64,000 bases of DNA from Streptomyces sp. NA04227 (GCF_013364195.1 NZ_CP054918.1:2345001-2409000), one strand, 5' to 3'; positions 42,641-51,790 are shown, counted from the first letter of the stretch. Notes: generated from the sequence alone by a model not told the origin. Translations and numbers: made by a program.

Positions 42641-43841
42641 GCTGCGCGGTCCGGCGCTGGCGCCCCGGCCGCTGGACGCCCGCGCGCTCGCAGCACTCGC
42701 CGCCAACCCCGGCTGCCGCCGCCGCGTCCTGCTCGACGGCGCGGGCGTGGACAAGGCCGCCCTCGCCACCGCCCTCGGCTCCCCGTCCGCCTTCGGACAG
42801 TCGCAGTTCGCACTGGTACGGGGCAACGCCTTCGAGGCCAAGGTCAAGGCGGACGGCGGCGCCGAGCTGCTGCGCCTGGTCCACGCGCGGATCGCCCCCG
42901 GTACGGAAGCCCCGGCGCCGGACACGATCCGTACTCCCGACCTGTCCGCCGCGGGCCCCGAGGGCCGCACCGCCCGTACGGCGCTCGCGCTGCGCGAGGC
43001 GGTGACGGCGGGCGCCGAGGACGGCGCCTGGACGCTGCTCGACCATCCGCTGCTCGCCCTGGACGTCGCCGGTTCGCCCGCCTATCTGGAACCGGACGCG
43101 GTCGTGGTGCGCCCCGACGGGCGCTGGACCGTGGTGGAGATCAAGTCCTTCCCGATGATCGACGGTTCCTCCGACCCGGCCAAGGTGGGCGCCGCCGCAC
43201 GGCAGGCCGCCGTCTACGTGCTCGCCCTCCAGGACGTCGCCCGCCGCCTGCCGCCCGCGCCCGACGAGAACAGCGGCGATCACGGCCACGAACCGGACCG
43301 CGGCCCGGTCGACGAGCAGGTGCTGCTCGTCTGCCCGAAGGACTTCTCCAACCTCCCGGCCGCCGCCGCGGTGGACATCCGCAGGCAGCTCGCGGTCACC
43401 CGGCGCCAGCTCGCCCGGCTGACCCGTATCGAGGAGATCGCCGCCGCCCTGCCCGAGGGCATCAGCTTCGACCCGGGCCGCCCCGAGTCCGAGCTGCACG
43501 CGGCGGTCGCGGCGGTGCCCGCCTCGTACGCGCCCGAGTGCCTGGCCGCCTGCGAGCTGGCCTTCCACTGCCGGGCCCGCTCCCGCGCCGAGGGCGAGGT
43601 GACCACCTTGGGCCGCTCGGTCCGCGCCGAACTGGGGTCCCTGTCCACGGTGACCGAAGTGCTCGCGGTGGCCGAGGGTGAGCAGGGCAGTACGGACGAT
43701 CCGACGGTCGCGGCCCTGCGCCGGGCACGCGCGCTGCGCGCACAGGCGCTGGCCGCCGCGCACGCGCACGCCCCCGCGCCGGACGCGCCGCCGTCACCGT
43801 CCACGGCCACTTCGGATACTGAGGAGGGGAGCCGCGCATGA
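42525..43841 (+). CDS. RecB/Cas4-like PD-(D/E)XK nuclease with predicted Fe-S site
   Basis: 438 residues. An upstream Cys64 (NPGCRRRVLLDG), then GNAFEAKV and the nuclease core LEPDAVVVRPDG-RWTVVEIKSF (Asp and ExK). Three clustered cysteines follow, C339, C343 and C349, in PECLAACELAFHC. One N-terminal plus three C-terminal cysteines around a PD-(D/E)XK core is the Fe-S pattern of Cas4, AddB and Dna2 nucleases. It likely cuts single-stranded ends. GTG 42525 is chosen; GTG 42495 is an alternative. The stop overlaps the next start (ATGA), and a helicase lies two genes on, so a joint end-processing role is inferred. Confidence 0.8.
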   Translation: MSEFPDSARRRSSPLPVPRTGERTAKRPQGRALRPLLAELRGPALAPRPLDARALAALAANPGCRRRVLLDGAGVDKAALATALGSPSAFGQSQFALVRGNAFEAKVKADGGAELLRLVHARIAPGTEAPAPDTIRTPDLSAAGPEGRTARTALALREAVTAGAEDGAWTLLDHPLLALDVAGSPAYLEPDAVVVRPDGRWTVVEIKSFPMIDGSSDPAKVGAAARQAAVYVLALQDVARRLPPAPDENSGDHGHEPDRGPVDEQVLLVCPKDFSNLPAAAAVDIRRQLAVTRRQLARLTRIEEIAAALPEGISFDPGRPESELHAAVAAVPASYAPECLAACELAFHCRARSRAEGEVTTLGRSVRAELGSLSTVTEVLAVAEGEQGSTDDPTVAALRRARALRAQALAAAHAHAPAPDAPPSPSTATSDTEEGSRA

Positions 43842-45709
43842 GCCTCATCGGCGACCTCGCCCGACTCGAAGCGGTGCGCGAGGGCCGGGCCCAGCCCGCC
43901 GCGACGGTCCTGCACCGGCATCTCTCGGACCGCCCGCTGGTCCTCGTACCGCTGACCACGGCGGGCGAGACGGGCGCCCCGCTCGGCGCCCTCGTGGGCA
44001 CCGACCGCGCGGCACCGCGGCTGCTCCTGGTGCCCCAGCCGCGCGACCGCGACCTGCGCTTCCAGTTCCTGTCCCACCTCGCGGACCTCGTTCTGCCCTA
44101 CGTCGAGGAGTACGCGCGCCACGCGGAAGTTCCCGAAACCAGTCGGGGCAAGGCGCGGAAGGCGCAGCCGGACTCCCCCGAAGCCGAGGAGCCCGAGCCC
44201 GAACTGTGCACCGACGCCCCGCAGTTGATCGTGCCGAGCCGTTCGGGCATCGAACTCCTGCGGCTGCTGGGACGCTCCATGCGCTTTCGCCGGACCGCCG
44301 AACAGGACCCGGAGAACGCCTACCCTGCGCCGCCGCACGTCCCGCTGCTCGGCCGCTGGCTCACCCACTTCGCGGAGCGCTCCCGGGTCCCCGGCTCCAG
44401 CCTGCTGCTCGCCATGACGGACCTGCTCTCGCGGCACTGGGCCACCGGCCAGAGCAGCCTGGAGGACCAGCATCTCGGCGCGCTGCTCGCGTGGATCGAG
44501 GCGGGCGCGCCGGGCGGTAGGGGCACTGCGGGTGACGGCGCCGAGGCCGCGCTGTACGCCGAGCTCGCCCGTGATGCCCACGGCCAGTTGCGCTGCCCGC
44601 CCGCGGGTCCGGCCACCGACCCGGCCTTCGACAACCGGCTGCTCGCCCCGGCGATCGAGCGGTACGACCGGGCCCGCGCCGCCCATGCCGCGGCCGAGGA
44701 CGGCTCCGCCGCCGATGCCGCACTGGGTCAACTCACCGCCGCGGAACGGGAGATCGGCGAGCTGGTGCATTCGGTGACCGCGCCCACCTGGGAGGCCGTC
44801 TGGCGCGGCATCGACCTGGTGCGCGCCCTTCCGGCGGCCGCCCACACGGAGCAGCGCTGGGAACGCGACCGCTGGTCCTTCACCGCCCACCGCGACCGGG
44901 TCACCGCGGGCGAACCCCCGCAGCCGCGCCGCGACGACGCGGTCACCGCCGCCCGCAAACTGGCCACCCGCGAACGCGAACAGGCCCGCCTCGAAGCCCA
45001 GGAGGCCCTGGACGACCCGCTGGCGATGGCGGTCCGCCGCCTGTCCGGCGAAGCCTTCGCGGGCGAGGTCACCGAGGTCACCATGGCCTGGTCGGACGGC
45101 AAACGCCCGAGCCCCCGCCCCCTGGTCACGGTCCGCACCGAGGACACCCCGCACCTCGACGCGGGGACGAAGGTCTACCGCGCGCTCGGGGGCAAACAGC
45201 AGTCGGCGGAGTTCGTGGGGTACGTACGGCTGGAGGAGTCCGGCGGCGGGGACATGGACCGGGGCATGCCCGAGAACGAGGGCGGGGATGGGGACGGGGA
45301 CGGTGACAGGGACGGCGCGCAGGAGGGAACCGCACCGTCCGTCACTTCCGCTGTGCCCCAACAAGTCCGGCAAAACGGCGAGTTGGACACCTCACCGAGC
45401 GGGAGCGGGCCGGAAGCCGGAACGGAAACCGAGCCGGACAGCAACCCGGAATCCAGGACGGCGGCCACCGGAACGATCGGCGAGACGCTGCTCGTCCTGC
45501 GGATCACCGACCGGATGGGCCGGGGCAAGGAGCCGGAGCCCGGCTCGGTGCCCGACAAGGGCGACGAGGTCTGCTTCACCCTGTTCGCGCACGAACAGCG
45601 CGGCGGCGGAAAGCTCCCCGAACCGGAGGACACCCCGTGGACCCACGGCGGCCCACCCGGTGAACTCACCGAGGAACCGGACCGGTTGACCCCGGAGGAC
45701 CTGCTGTGA
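43838..45709 (+). CDS. Unknown middle protein of the nuclease-helicase operon
   Basis: 623 residues, no family I can name. The N-terminal part (about 1-120) is compact (RPLVLVPLTTAGETGAPLGA, LLLVPQPRDRDLRFQFLSHL). A central helical part includes HVPLLGRWLTHFAERS and PTWEAVWRGIDLVRAL. Near 400-460 is a basic/beta stretch (SGEAFAGEVTEVTMAW) that might be an OB- or Tudor-like domain, and then a long acidic linker. A final segment (GETLLVLRITDRMGRG, GDEVCFTLFAHEQ) repeats a similar beta pattern. It is coupled by ATGA to the nuclease and GTGA to the helicase, so it is probably a structural or DNA-binding subunit. Confidence 0.65.
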   Translation: MSLIGDLARLEAVREGRAQPAATVLHRHLSDRPLVLVPLTTAGETGAPLGALVGTDRAAPRLLLVPQPRDRDLRFQFLSHLADLVLPYVEEYARHAEVPETSRGKARKAQPDSPEAEEPEPELCTDAPQLIVPSRSGIELLRLLGRSMRFRRTAEQDPENAYPAPPHVPLLGRWLTHFAERSRVPGSSLLLAMTDLLSRHWATGQSSLEDQHLGALLAWIEAGAPGGRGTAGDGAEAALYAELARDAHGQLRCPPAGPATDPAFDNRLLAPAIERYDRARAAHAAAEDGSAADAALGQLTAAEREIGELVHSVTAPTWEAVWRGIDLVRALPAAAHTEQRWERDRWSFTAHRDRVTAGEPPQPRRDDAVTAARKLATREREQARLEAQEALDDPLAMAVRRLSGEAFAGEVTEVTMAWSDGKRPSPRPLVTVRTEDTPHLDAGTKVYRALGGKQQSAEFVGYVRLEESGGGDMDRGMPENEGGDGDGDGDRDGAQEGTAPSVTSAVPQQVRQNGELDTSPSGSGPEAGTETEPDSNPESRTAATGTIGETLLVLRITDRMGRGKEPEPGSVPDKGDEVCFTLFAHEQRGGGKLPEPEDTPWTHGGPPGELTEEPDRLTPEDLL

Positions 45710-47181
45710 GCGAGTCGAGGCAGCCGGAGACGGCCGTACCCACGCGCATGACCGAGCCCACGAACGCCCCCGCGCTCACGGGCGCGGGAGCGAGTGCGGG
45801 CACGAGCACGGGCACGGGCACGGGCACGGGCACGCGACCAGGACAGGAGGAGCCCGCCCGCTCCCCCGGCGAGGCCGCCGACCGCGCCACCGCGCGCATC
45901 CTGGCCGAGACCCTGCACGGGCAGGCGCGCGGAGTGGTCGTCGACTCGCCGCCCGGCGCCGGGAAGTCGACCCTGGTGGTGCGCGCGGCACGCGAACTCG
46001 CCGCCGCCGGGCGCCCGTTGATGGTCATCGCGCAGACCAACGCCCAGGTGGACGACCTGGTGCTCCGGCTCGCCGCCAAGGACCCGGAACTCGGCGTCGG
46101 ACGGCTGCACAGCAGCGACCCGGACCCGTACGACAAGGCGCTCGACGCGCTGCCCGCGGTGCGTACCTCGGCCAAGGCGGCGGACCTGACGGGTCTGGAC
46201 GTGGTGATCTCGACCGCCGCCAAATGGGCGCACGTTCAGGGGGTGGAGCCCTGGGGTCACGCGATCGTGGACGAGGCGTACCAGATGCGTTCGGACGCGC
46301 TGCTCGCGGTGGCGGGGCTGTTCGAGCGGGCGCTGTTCGTGGGCGACCCGGGGCAGTTGGACCCGTTCGCGGTGGTGGGCTCGGAGCAGTGGGCGGGTCT
46401 TTCGTACGACCCGTCGGCGAGTGCGGTGTCCACCCTGCTCGCGCACAATCCGGATCTGCCGCAGCTCAGACTGCCGGTCTCCTGGCGGCTGCCCGCCTCG
46501 GCGGCGCCGCTGGTCTCCCGCGCCTTCTATCCGTACACGCCGTTCACCAGCGGCACCGGTCCGGCGGACCGCGGTCTCGACTTCCGTGTGCCCGGGGACG
46601 GTTCGGGCCCGGACCGGGTGCTCGACGAAGCCGCCGCGACGGGCTGGGGACTGCTGGAACTGCCGCCCGCGCACACGCCGCGCACCGATCCGGAGGCGGT
46701 ACGCGCGGTGGCCCTGGTGGTCGCGCGGCTGCTAGCCCGCGAGGGGCTCGCGCACTCGGAGTCGTCGGCGCAGCCGGTACCGGTGACGGCGGCGCGTGTC
46801 GCGGTCGGCACCGCGCACCGCGACCAGGCGGCGGCGGTACGCGCGGCGCTGGCCGAACTCGGCGTCGACGGCGTCACGGTGGACACCGCCAACCGCCTCC
46901 AGGGCCGCGAGTACGACGTGACCGTGGTGCTGCACCCGCTCTCCGGCCGCCCCGACGCCACCGCCTTCCACCTGGAGACCGGCCGCCTGTGCGTGCTCGC
47001 CTCCCGCCACCGCCACGCCTGCGTCGTGGTCGGCCGCGCCGGTGTCCCCGAACTCCTCGACGCCCACCCGTCGACGGAGCCGGTCCAGCTCGGTGTGACG
47101 GTCAAGTTCCCGGACGGCTGGGAGGCGATGATGTCCACGTGGGACCACTGGTCCGAACATCGGGTGGCTTGGCGGCCCTGA
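45706..47181 (+). CDS. Superfamily 1 helicase, Dna2/Upf1-like
   Basis: 491 residues. After an alanine/threonine-glycine-rich start (a GGCACG repeat) come the helicase motifs: Walker A DSPPGAGKST, motif Ia MVIAQTNAQVDDL, Walker B HAIVDEAYQM, motif III LFVGDPGQLDP, motif V VDTANRLQGREYDVT, and motif VI VLASRHRHACVVVGR. The order fits the Upf1-like SF1B group, to which eukaryotic Dna2 belongs; there a Fe-S nuclease is fused to the helicase. Here they are separate but coupled genes. The GTG start overlaps the stop of the previous gene. Confidence 0.85.
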   Translation: MSESRQPETAVPTRMTEPTNAPALTGAGASAGTSTGTGTGTGTRPGQEEPARSPGEAADRATARILAETLHGQARGVVVDSPPGAGKSTLVVRAARELAAAGRPLMVIAQTNAQVDDLVLRLAAKDPELGVGRLHSSDPDPYDKALDALPAVRTSAKAADLTGLDVVISTAAKWAHVQGVEPWGHAIVDEAYQMRSDALLAVAGLFERALFVGDPGQLDPFAVVGSEQWAGLSYDPSASAVSTLLAHNPDLPQLRLPVSWRLPASAAPLVSRAFYPYTPFTSGTGPADRGLDFRVPGDGSGPDRVLDEAAATGWGLLELPPAHTPRTDPEAVRAVALVVARLLAREGLAHSESSAQPVPVTAARVAVGTAHRDQAAAVRAALAELGVDGVTVDTANRLQGREYDVTVVLHPLSGRPDATAFHLETGRLCVLASRHRHACVVVGRAGVPELLDAHPSTEPVQLGVTVKFPDGWEAMMSTWDHWSEHRVAWRP

Positions 47182-47263
47182 CCCACCCGCACCCGGCGGG
47201 CGACCGATGAGTTTCTCCCGCCCCGGCAGTCTCACCTCTACCGACCAACACAGGAGGAAACAC

Positions 47264-47911
47264 GTGACGCAGCTGCTGCGGGTCCAGAACTTCAGCGTCT
47301 CGGGGGACGGGTTCGGCGCCGGTGAGGGCCAGTGCCTGGAGCGGCCGTTCGGCGACGCGGATCCCGGTGCCATGTTCTCCTGGGCCGGTGCCACGGCGAG
47401 CTGGCCCAACCGCACCGACCCCGGTGGGAGCCGCGGTCTGGACGACTACTTCACGCGGGACTTCACCAACAACATCGGCGCGGAGATCATGGGCCGCAAC
47501 AAGTTCAGCCCGCAGCGCGGCCCCTGGGAGAACCACGACTGGCTCGGCTGGTGGGGCGACGAACCCCCGTTCCACACCCCGGTGTTCGTCATGACCCACC
47601 ACCCGCGTCCCTCGTTCACGCTGTCCGACACCACGTTCCACTTCGTCGACGCCGACCCGGCCACGGTCCTGGCCCAGGCAAAGGAGGCGGCGCGGGGCAA
47701 GGACGTCCGGCTCGGCGGCGGGGCCACCGTCATCCGGGAGTTCCTCGACGCCGACCTCGTCGACACCCTGCACGTGGCGGTCTCGCCGGATGTGGAGATC
47801 GGCTCCGGGGCGCGGCTGTGGGAATCCCCCGACGAGCTGCGCGACCGGTTCCACCTGGAGGTCGTGCCCAGCCCGAGCGGCGTGACGCACCACCTGTTCT
47901 GGCGCAAGTGA
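47264..47911 (+). CDS. Dihydrofolate-reductase-family (RibD C-terminal) oxidoreductase
   Basis: 215 residues of the DHFR/RibD-C fold: LLRVQNFSVSGDGF at the start, IMGRNKFSP, a cofactor region KDVRLGGGATVIREFL, and DLVDTLHVAVSPDVE. Such proteins reduce pterin-, flavin- or other small substrates with NAD(P)H; the substrate is unknown. GTG 47264 has AGGAGG 6 bases upstream. It stands alone between the helicase and a small gene. Confidence 0.88.
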   Translation: MTQLLRVQNFSVSGDGFGAGEGQCLERPFGDADPGAMFSWAGATASWPNRTDPGGSRGLDDYFTRDFTNNIGAEIMGRNKFSPQRGPWENHDWLGWWGDEPPFHTPVFVMTHHPRPSFTLSDTTFHFVDADPATVLAQAKEAARGKDVRLGGGATVIREFLDADLVDTLHVAVSPDVEIGSGARLWESPDELRDRFHLEVVPSPSGVTHHLFWRK

Positions 47912-48094
47912 GCCAAGGGCGCGTACTGGGGACGGACGGGCCCCTTCCGTAGCACCCGACAGGCCCCCTTGCGCGGCACGGGACAATGGAAGGTGGTCAC
48001 CGGTACAGCGACTGTCCGCGCGGCCGAGGGTCCGGGCCCGGGCCGAACGGAAGGTACGGCGACGCAGGCCGTCCAGAACGCACAGGAGGACACG

Positions 48095-48445
48095 ATGGCG
48101 GAGCCCGAGCGGCCCCGGACCGAGCCACGGCTGCGCCCCGCGCCGCTGCTCTTCGAGCCCACGCAGGCGGCGGGCGACCCGGAGCACTTCTTCGACCTGG
48201 AGTCGATCGAGGACCCGCGGCACCTCCTGGACCGCGCGACCGAGCTCACCCACGCCTTCCGCGCGGCGGCCGACCGCTCGATGGAGTTCCAGGCGCTGGC
48301 CGCCGCCCAGCTCGCCGATCCGCGCCGCTTCGACCGGCTGACCCCGGACGCCCTGGCACAACGCGCCGGGTGGACCGAGGACTACGCCCGCCGGATGATC
48401 GAGTTCGGGCGGGACCTGCAGCGCGGAGCCGACGCCGACATGTGA
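48095..48445 (+). CDS. Hypothetical acidic helical protein
   Basis: 116 residues, mainly helical (LLDRATELTHAFRAAADRSM, LAAAQLADPRRFDRLT, TEDYARRMIEFGRDLQRG). There are no cysteines, membrane segments or known motifs. AGGAGG just before the ATG makes it a reliable gene. Function unknown. Confidence 0.7.
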   Translation: MAEPERPRTEPRLRPAPLLFEPTQAAGDPEHFFDLESIEDPRHLLDRATELTHAFRAAADRSMEFQALAAAQLADPRRFDRLTPDALAQRAGWTEDYARRMIEFGRDLQRGADADM

Positions 48446-48572
48446 GCGGTGTCCGAGGGGACCCCCGACCCCGTCAAGTCCCGTACTCGGGAGGCTTGTT
48501 GGGCCCGAATCCGGCCGTCCGCGATCTTTCGCTCGTCTCCCGTCTCCCGTCTCCCGTGTTCCGTGTTCCGGG

Positions 48573-49292
48573 TCAGCGGCGCGGCGTCATCCGGTGTGGG
48601 CAGCCCGAGGCGCGGTCGAGCAGCAGGTGGAGGCGTTCCACGGCCTCGCCCGCGTGGGTGGCGGGGGCGTGGAAGAGGAGGCGGGCGTCGCAGGAGCCGC
48701 GGAGGCGTTCGAGGCGCAGCACGATTCCGTAGCGGTCCATGCGCAGGGGACGTACGCGGGTGACGCCGAGGAGTTTCCTGGCCGGGAGCAGCCGGGAGAG
48801 CAGTTCCACCGCGTCGGCGTGCGCGGCGTCCAGGTGGCCGAGCAGGTCCGCCTCGTAGCTCGCGAGCGGATCGGCCTCGGCCAGGTCGTACTCGTGCGGC
48901 TCGACGGTGTAGGGGCGGCCACGTTCCTCCAGACAGGCGCGCGCCAGGCCGAAGTTGAGCGCGCCCGCGCCGACGCCCGGGGTCAGACAGCCCGCGAGCG
49001 TGACCCGGGCCCGTACCCGGTCGCGGACGGCCGTCGGGGCGATGTCGGTGAACTCGACGACCGCGGGCAGTTCCCCGTGTGCCGCGCGTACCTCGGCCGC
49101 CAGCTGGCTGTCCGGGGGCTCGTGCAGGACGAGCCGTCCGGACCGGTCCACGGCGTGCAGCCCGACCAGGTCGAGGCGGTGGCCCTGGGTGGTGACGGCC
49201 AGCGACGTGGCCGCCGCGAGCACCGAGCGGACCCGTTCGGCGGGGGTCGGTTCCGCGTGCGTGGGTTCCGCGGGCTGGTCCACAGAAGACAT
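48573..49292 (-). CDS. DUF2470-domain protein under an iron box
   Basis: 239 residues. The first 150 resemble a PNPOx-like split barrel (RVRSVLAAATSLAVTTQGHR, DRSGRLVLHEPPDSQLA, RVTLAGCLTPG), and the end is a DUF2470 domain (DAAHADAVELLSRLL, VTRVRPLRMDRYG, AGEAVERLHLLL). DUF2470 is found at the end of HugZ-type heme-degrading enzymes and of a chloroplast tetrapyrrole-pathway regulator. A role in heme or tetrapyrrole handling is thus possible. An iron box lies 67 bases upstream of the start. AAGGGGAAG precedes the ATG. Confidence 0.75.
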   Translation of the reverse strand: MSSVDQPAEPTHAEPTPAERVRSVLAAATSLAVTTQGHRLDLVGLHAVDRSGRLVLHEPPDSQLAAEVRAAHGELPAVVEFTDIAPTAVRDRVRARVTLAGCLTPGVGAGALNFGLARACLEERGRPYTVEPHEYDLAEADPLASYEADLLGHLDAAHADAVELLSRLLPARKLLGVTRVRPLRMDRYGIVLRLERLRGSCDARLLFHAPATHAGEAVERLHLLLDRASGCPHRMTPRR

Positions 49293-49359
49293 GCGCTTCC
49301 CCTTCGGCGACTTCAAGTTGGCACTGCGAGCTGAGCCGCTCCGGACGAGCGGCTTTAAG

Positions 49360-49378
49360 TTAGGTGAGCCTAACCTTA
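49360..49378. promoter_or_regulatory. Second iron box, between the DUF2470 and methyltransferase genes
   Basis: The minus strand reads TAAGGTTAGGCTCACCTAA, 17 of 19 identical to the iron-box consensus. It lies between divergent genes, closer to the DUF2470 gene, and may govern both. Together with the desA box it suggests a second member of the iron regulon in the window. Confidence 0.85.
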
Positions 49379-49514
49379 GATACCCCGCACTCTGCTTGTG
49401 AACCCCGCCTCCGCGATCCCGCGCCGCCACCCGTACGGCACAGCGGCCTCCAGGGAGGTGGCGGCGCCCACGAATTCGGATGCGCATGTCGAACTCGCCT
49501 GCCAGGCTGCGCCG

Positions 49515-50285
49515 GTGAACCGACAAGAGCTCTCCACCCTCGCCCACCGCCGCCACCCCATCGCCGCACCCCTGTCCGACGATTCCGTAGACGCCCTGCT
49601 CGACGAAGCCCTGCCGCACGAGGACGCCCGCGTACTGGATCTCGGCTGCGGCGGGGCCCCGTGGCTGCTGCGCGCCCTGAGCAGTCGGCCCCGGCTGCGC
49701 GCCACCGGCGTGGACGTCTCGGCGAGCGCGCTGCGGCGCGCCCGGGAGGACGCCCACCGGCTCGGCGTACAGGACCGCCTCGACGTGCACCAGTGCGACG
49801 CCGCCGGATTCCGTGACCCCGAACCCTTCGACCTGGTGATCAGCGTCGGCGCCACACACGCCTTCGGCGGCCTGCTGCCGACCCTCGAAGCCGCGCGCAC
49901 CCATCTGGCCCCGGGCGGCAGCATCCTGGTCGGCGACGGCTACTGGGAGCGCACCCCCTCCCCCGAGGCGGTCGAACTGCTCGGAGAATGCGACGACTTG
50001 GCGACCACGGTCGAGAGCGTCACGGCCGCGGGCTGGACCCCGGTCCACGCCCACCTCAGCACCCGCCGCGAACTCGACGACTACGAATGGTCCTGGACCG
50101 GCTCCCTCGCCTCCTGGGCCCTGGACCACCCCGACCACCCGGACAGCGACCAGGCCCTGCGGACGGCACATGCCCACCGCACGGAATGGCTGCGTGTCTA
50201 CCGCGACTGCTTCGGGTTCGCGTGCTTCGTCCTGCGCCCGACGGGAGGCCGGGAGCCCCGGGAGGAAGGCGCCGGGGTGCAGTAA
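49515..50285 (+). CDS. SAM-dependent methyltransferase
   Basis: 256 residues if started at GTG 49515 (QELSTLAHRRHP), which suits the family; GTG 49398 would add 39 non-conserved residues. The SAM-binding loop is VLDLGCGGAPWLL, with the acidic ribose-binding strand GVDVSAS, and FDLVISVGATHAFGG and LAPGGSILVGDGYW are typical of small-molecule methyltransferases. The substrate is unknown. It is divergent from the DUF2470 gene across the iron box, so it may be iron-regulated. Confidence 0.8.
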   Translation: MNRQELSTLAHRRHPIAAPLSDDSVDALLDEALPHEDARVLDLGCGGAPWLLRALSSRPRLRATGVDVSASALRRAREDAHRLGVQDRLDVHQCDAAGFRDPEPFDLVISVGATHAFGGLLPTLEAARTHLAPGGSILVGDGYWERTPSPEAVELLGECDDLATTVESVTAAGWTPVHAHLSTRRELDDYEWSWTGSLASWALDHPDHPDSDQALRTAHAHRTEWLRVYRDCFGFACFVLRPTGGREPREEGAGVQ

Positions 50286-50459
50286 TCCGCATAGGCGCAG
50301 GGGCTGTTGGGCGAGGGGTGCGCGTCCCGCGCACTCGGCACGCAGCGTGAGGGCATATGCCTGAGGCGCACGCGCAAGATACTCCGGTGCGGCAACTCCT
50401 GTCCGGCTTTCCGGCAACTCTGGGAAACCCACTGCTCACAGCGAGTACACCTGTATCGC

Positions 50460-51350
50460 ATGAGCAGCCCTTGGCACCCCGCGACCGCGTCCCCCGCTCC
50501 CGAGTCCCGCCACCCGCTCCCCGCCCTGCCGGGACCCGCGCCACTCGGCACCGGCCGTGACCGCCACCCGCTGTTCGGCGGCGGCCTCGGCCACCTCGGC
50601 GGTTACGGCGACCCCGGCGGCCTCGGCGACTTCGACGACCCGTTCGGTGCCGGGCCCGCCTTCCCCGACGCTCCCGGCGGCGGCCTCGACGCGTACGGGG
50701 CCACCGCCGAGGGCGCCCGCTGGCTCGCCGCCGCCTCCACGCACCCGCACAGCACCCTCGCCCTGTGGCGCGAGCGGCCCGCCTCGCCGGTGGTGCTCTC
50801 CTGCGGGCAGCACTTCGACGTGGTCAACGCTCCGGCCGTGTTCGGGCGCCGGATGCTCGACCGGCTCCTGGAGGAGGGCGCCGGGTCGGGACCGGTCGCC
50901 GCCCACCGCGGCCGCGTCCTGCTCTTCGCCGCGCCCGGCACCGCCGCCCGGCTGCCCTCGCTGCTGCACTGGGAGGAATGGGGTTCGGCGGGTTCGCGCG
51001 CCGAGGTGCCGGTACTGCTCTGTCACGGCCGCGGCGACGCGGTGACCGTCCCGCCGCCGAGCGCGGCGCACGCCCCCGACGTCCCGGCCGGCGCCGGAGC
51101 CAGACCCGACTCCCGCTGGCTGGTCGCCCCCGACAGCGGATCACCCTGGCTGCCCGGGCCGGACATCCTGCTCTGGGCGGCGGTACGCGCCGCACGCGCG
51201 GGCGCCCCGCACCGCCCCTCCCGGACGGGTGGGACGAGCGGACACGAAGGGCGCCAGGTTCTCCCGGGTCAGTGGCACGATCCGTCCGGCGCCGCGCACA
51301 CGACGGGCGTCCCGGGCGGCGGGGCCAGGAAGACGACCGGCCTCGTGTGA
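50460..51350 (+). CDS. Prim-Pol-related protein (bifunctional primase/polymerase-like domain)
   Basis: 296 residues. A glycine/aspartate-rich start (about 40-80) precedes a region like the reduced Prim-Pol domains common in Streptomyces: EGARWLAAASTHPHSTLALW, SCGQHFDVVNAP, RVLLFAAPGTAARLPSLL, SRWLVAPDSG. The acidic metal residues of active primases are not evident, so it may be non-catalytic (inference). A low-complexity tail follows. The ATG at 50460 has no strong ribosome-binding site. Confidence 0.6.
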   Translation: MSSPWHPATASPAPESRHPLPALPGPAPLGTGRDRHPLFGGGLGHLGGYGDPGGLGDFDDPFGAGPAFPDAPGGGLDAYGATAEGARWLAAASTHPHSTLALWRERPASPVVLSCGQHFDVVNAPAVFGRRMLDRLLEEGAGSGPVAAHRGRVLLFAAPGTAARLPSLLHWEEWGSAGSRAEVPVLLCHGRGDAVTVPPPSAAHAPDVPAGAGARPDSRWLVAPDSGSPWLPGPDILLWAAVRAARAGAPHRPSRTGGTSGHEGRQVLPGQWHDPSGAAHTTGVPGGGARKTTGLV

Positions 51351-51412
51351 GCGCCCCGGCGTTCTGTCAGGCCCCGTTCCGTCAGTCCCGGTTCCGTCAG
51401 CCCCCGGTTCCG

Positions 51413-51790
51413 TCAGTCCCCCAACTCCGACTGGGACGGGGTGACCGACGGCGACGTCTCGTACGTCGCGATCAGGCGGGCGAGTTGCCGGCCCGCCGCA
51501 CGCAGGGGCTCCTCGCTGCGGGTGACCTGCGCCGTGACCTCGGCACCCTTCCAGGGTGCTGACGACCGTGGTGGCCAGGTCCCGGGCGTCCTCGGCGGAG
51601 ATGCCCGAACGCAGCAGCTTGTCGCGGACCAGTTGCTCCCAGCCGCGCAGCGCGGTCGCGCACACCTGCTGGATCTCGGAGTCGGTACCCAGCGTCTCCA
51701 GCGCCGCGGCGGTGACCGGGCAGCCGTCGGTCCAGCCGGCCGACAGCTTCTCCAGCCTGGTGGAGCTGATGAAGAAGCCGTGACGCGATG
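51413..51790 (-). pseudogene. Remnant of a TetR-family regulator
   Basis: The minus strand encodes the C-terminal ligand domain of an LmrA/YxaF-type TetR regulator (DGCPVTAAALETLGTDSE, ALRGWEQLVRDKLL, DLATTVVSTLEG). It continues as AEVTAQVTRSEEPLRAAG in a different frame after about 51553 (one extra base). The N-terminal helix-turn-helix that every TetR needs is absent upstream. The gene has therefore lost its front and has a frameshift. Confidence 0.75.

Noticed and set aside
42525..47181. Defence island interpretation of the nuclease-helicase operon
   Set aside because: No other defence genes, toxins or mobile signs around; the neighbours look like core genes, so repair is the simpler reading. 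Not excluded.
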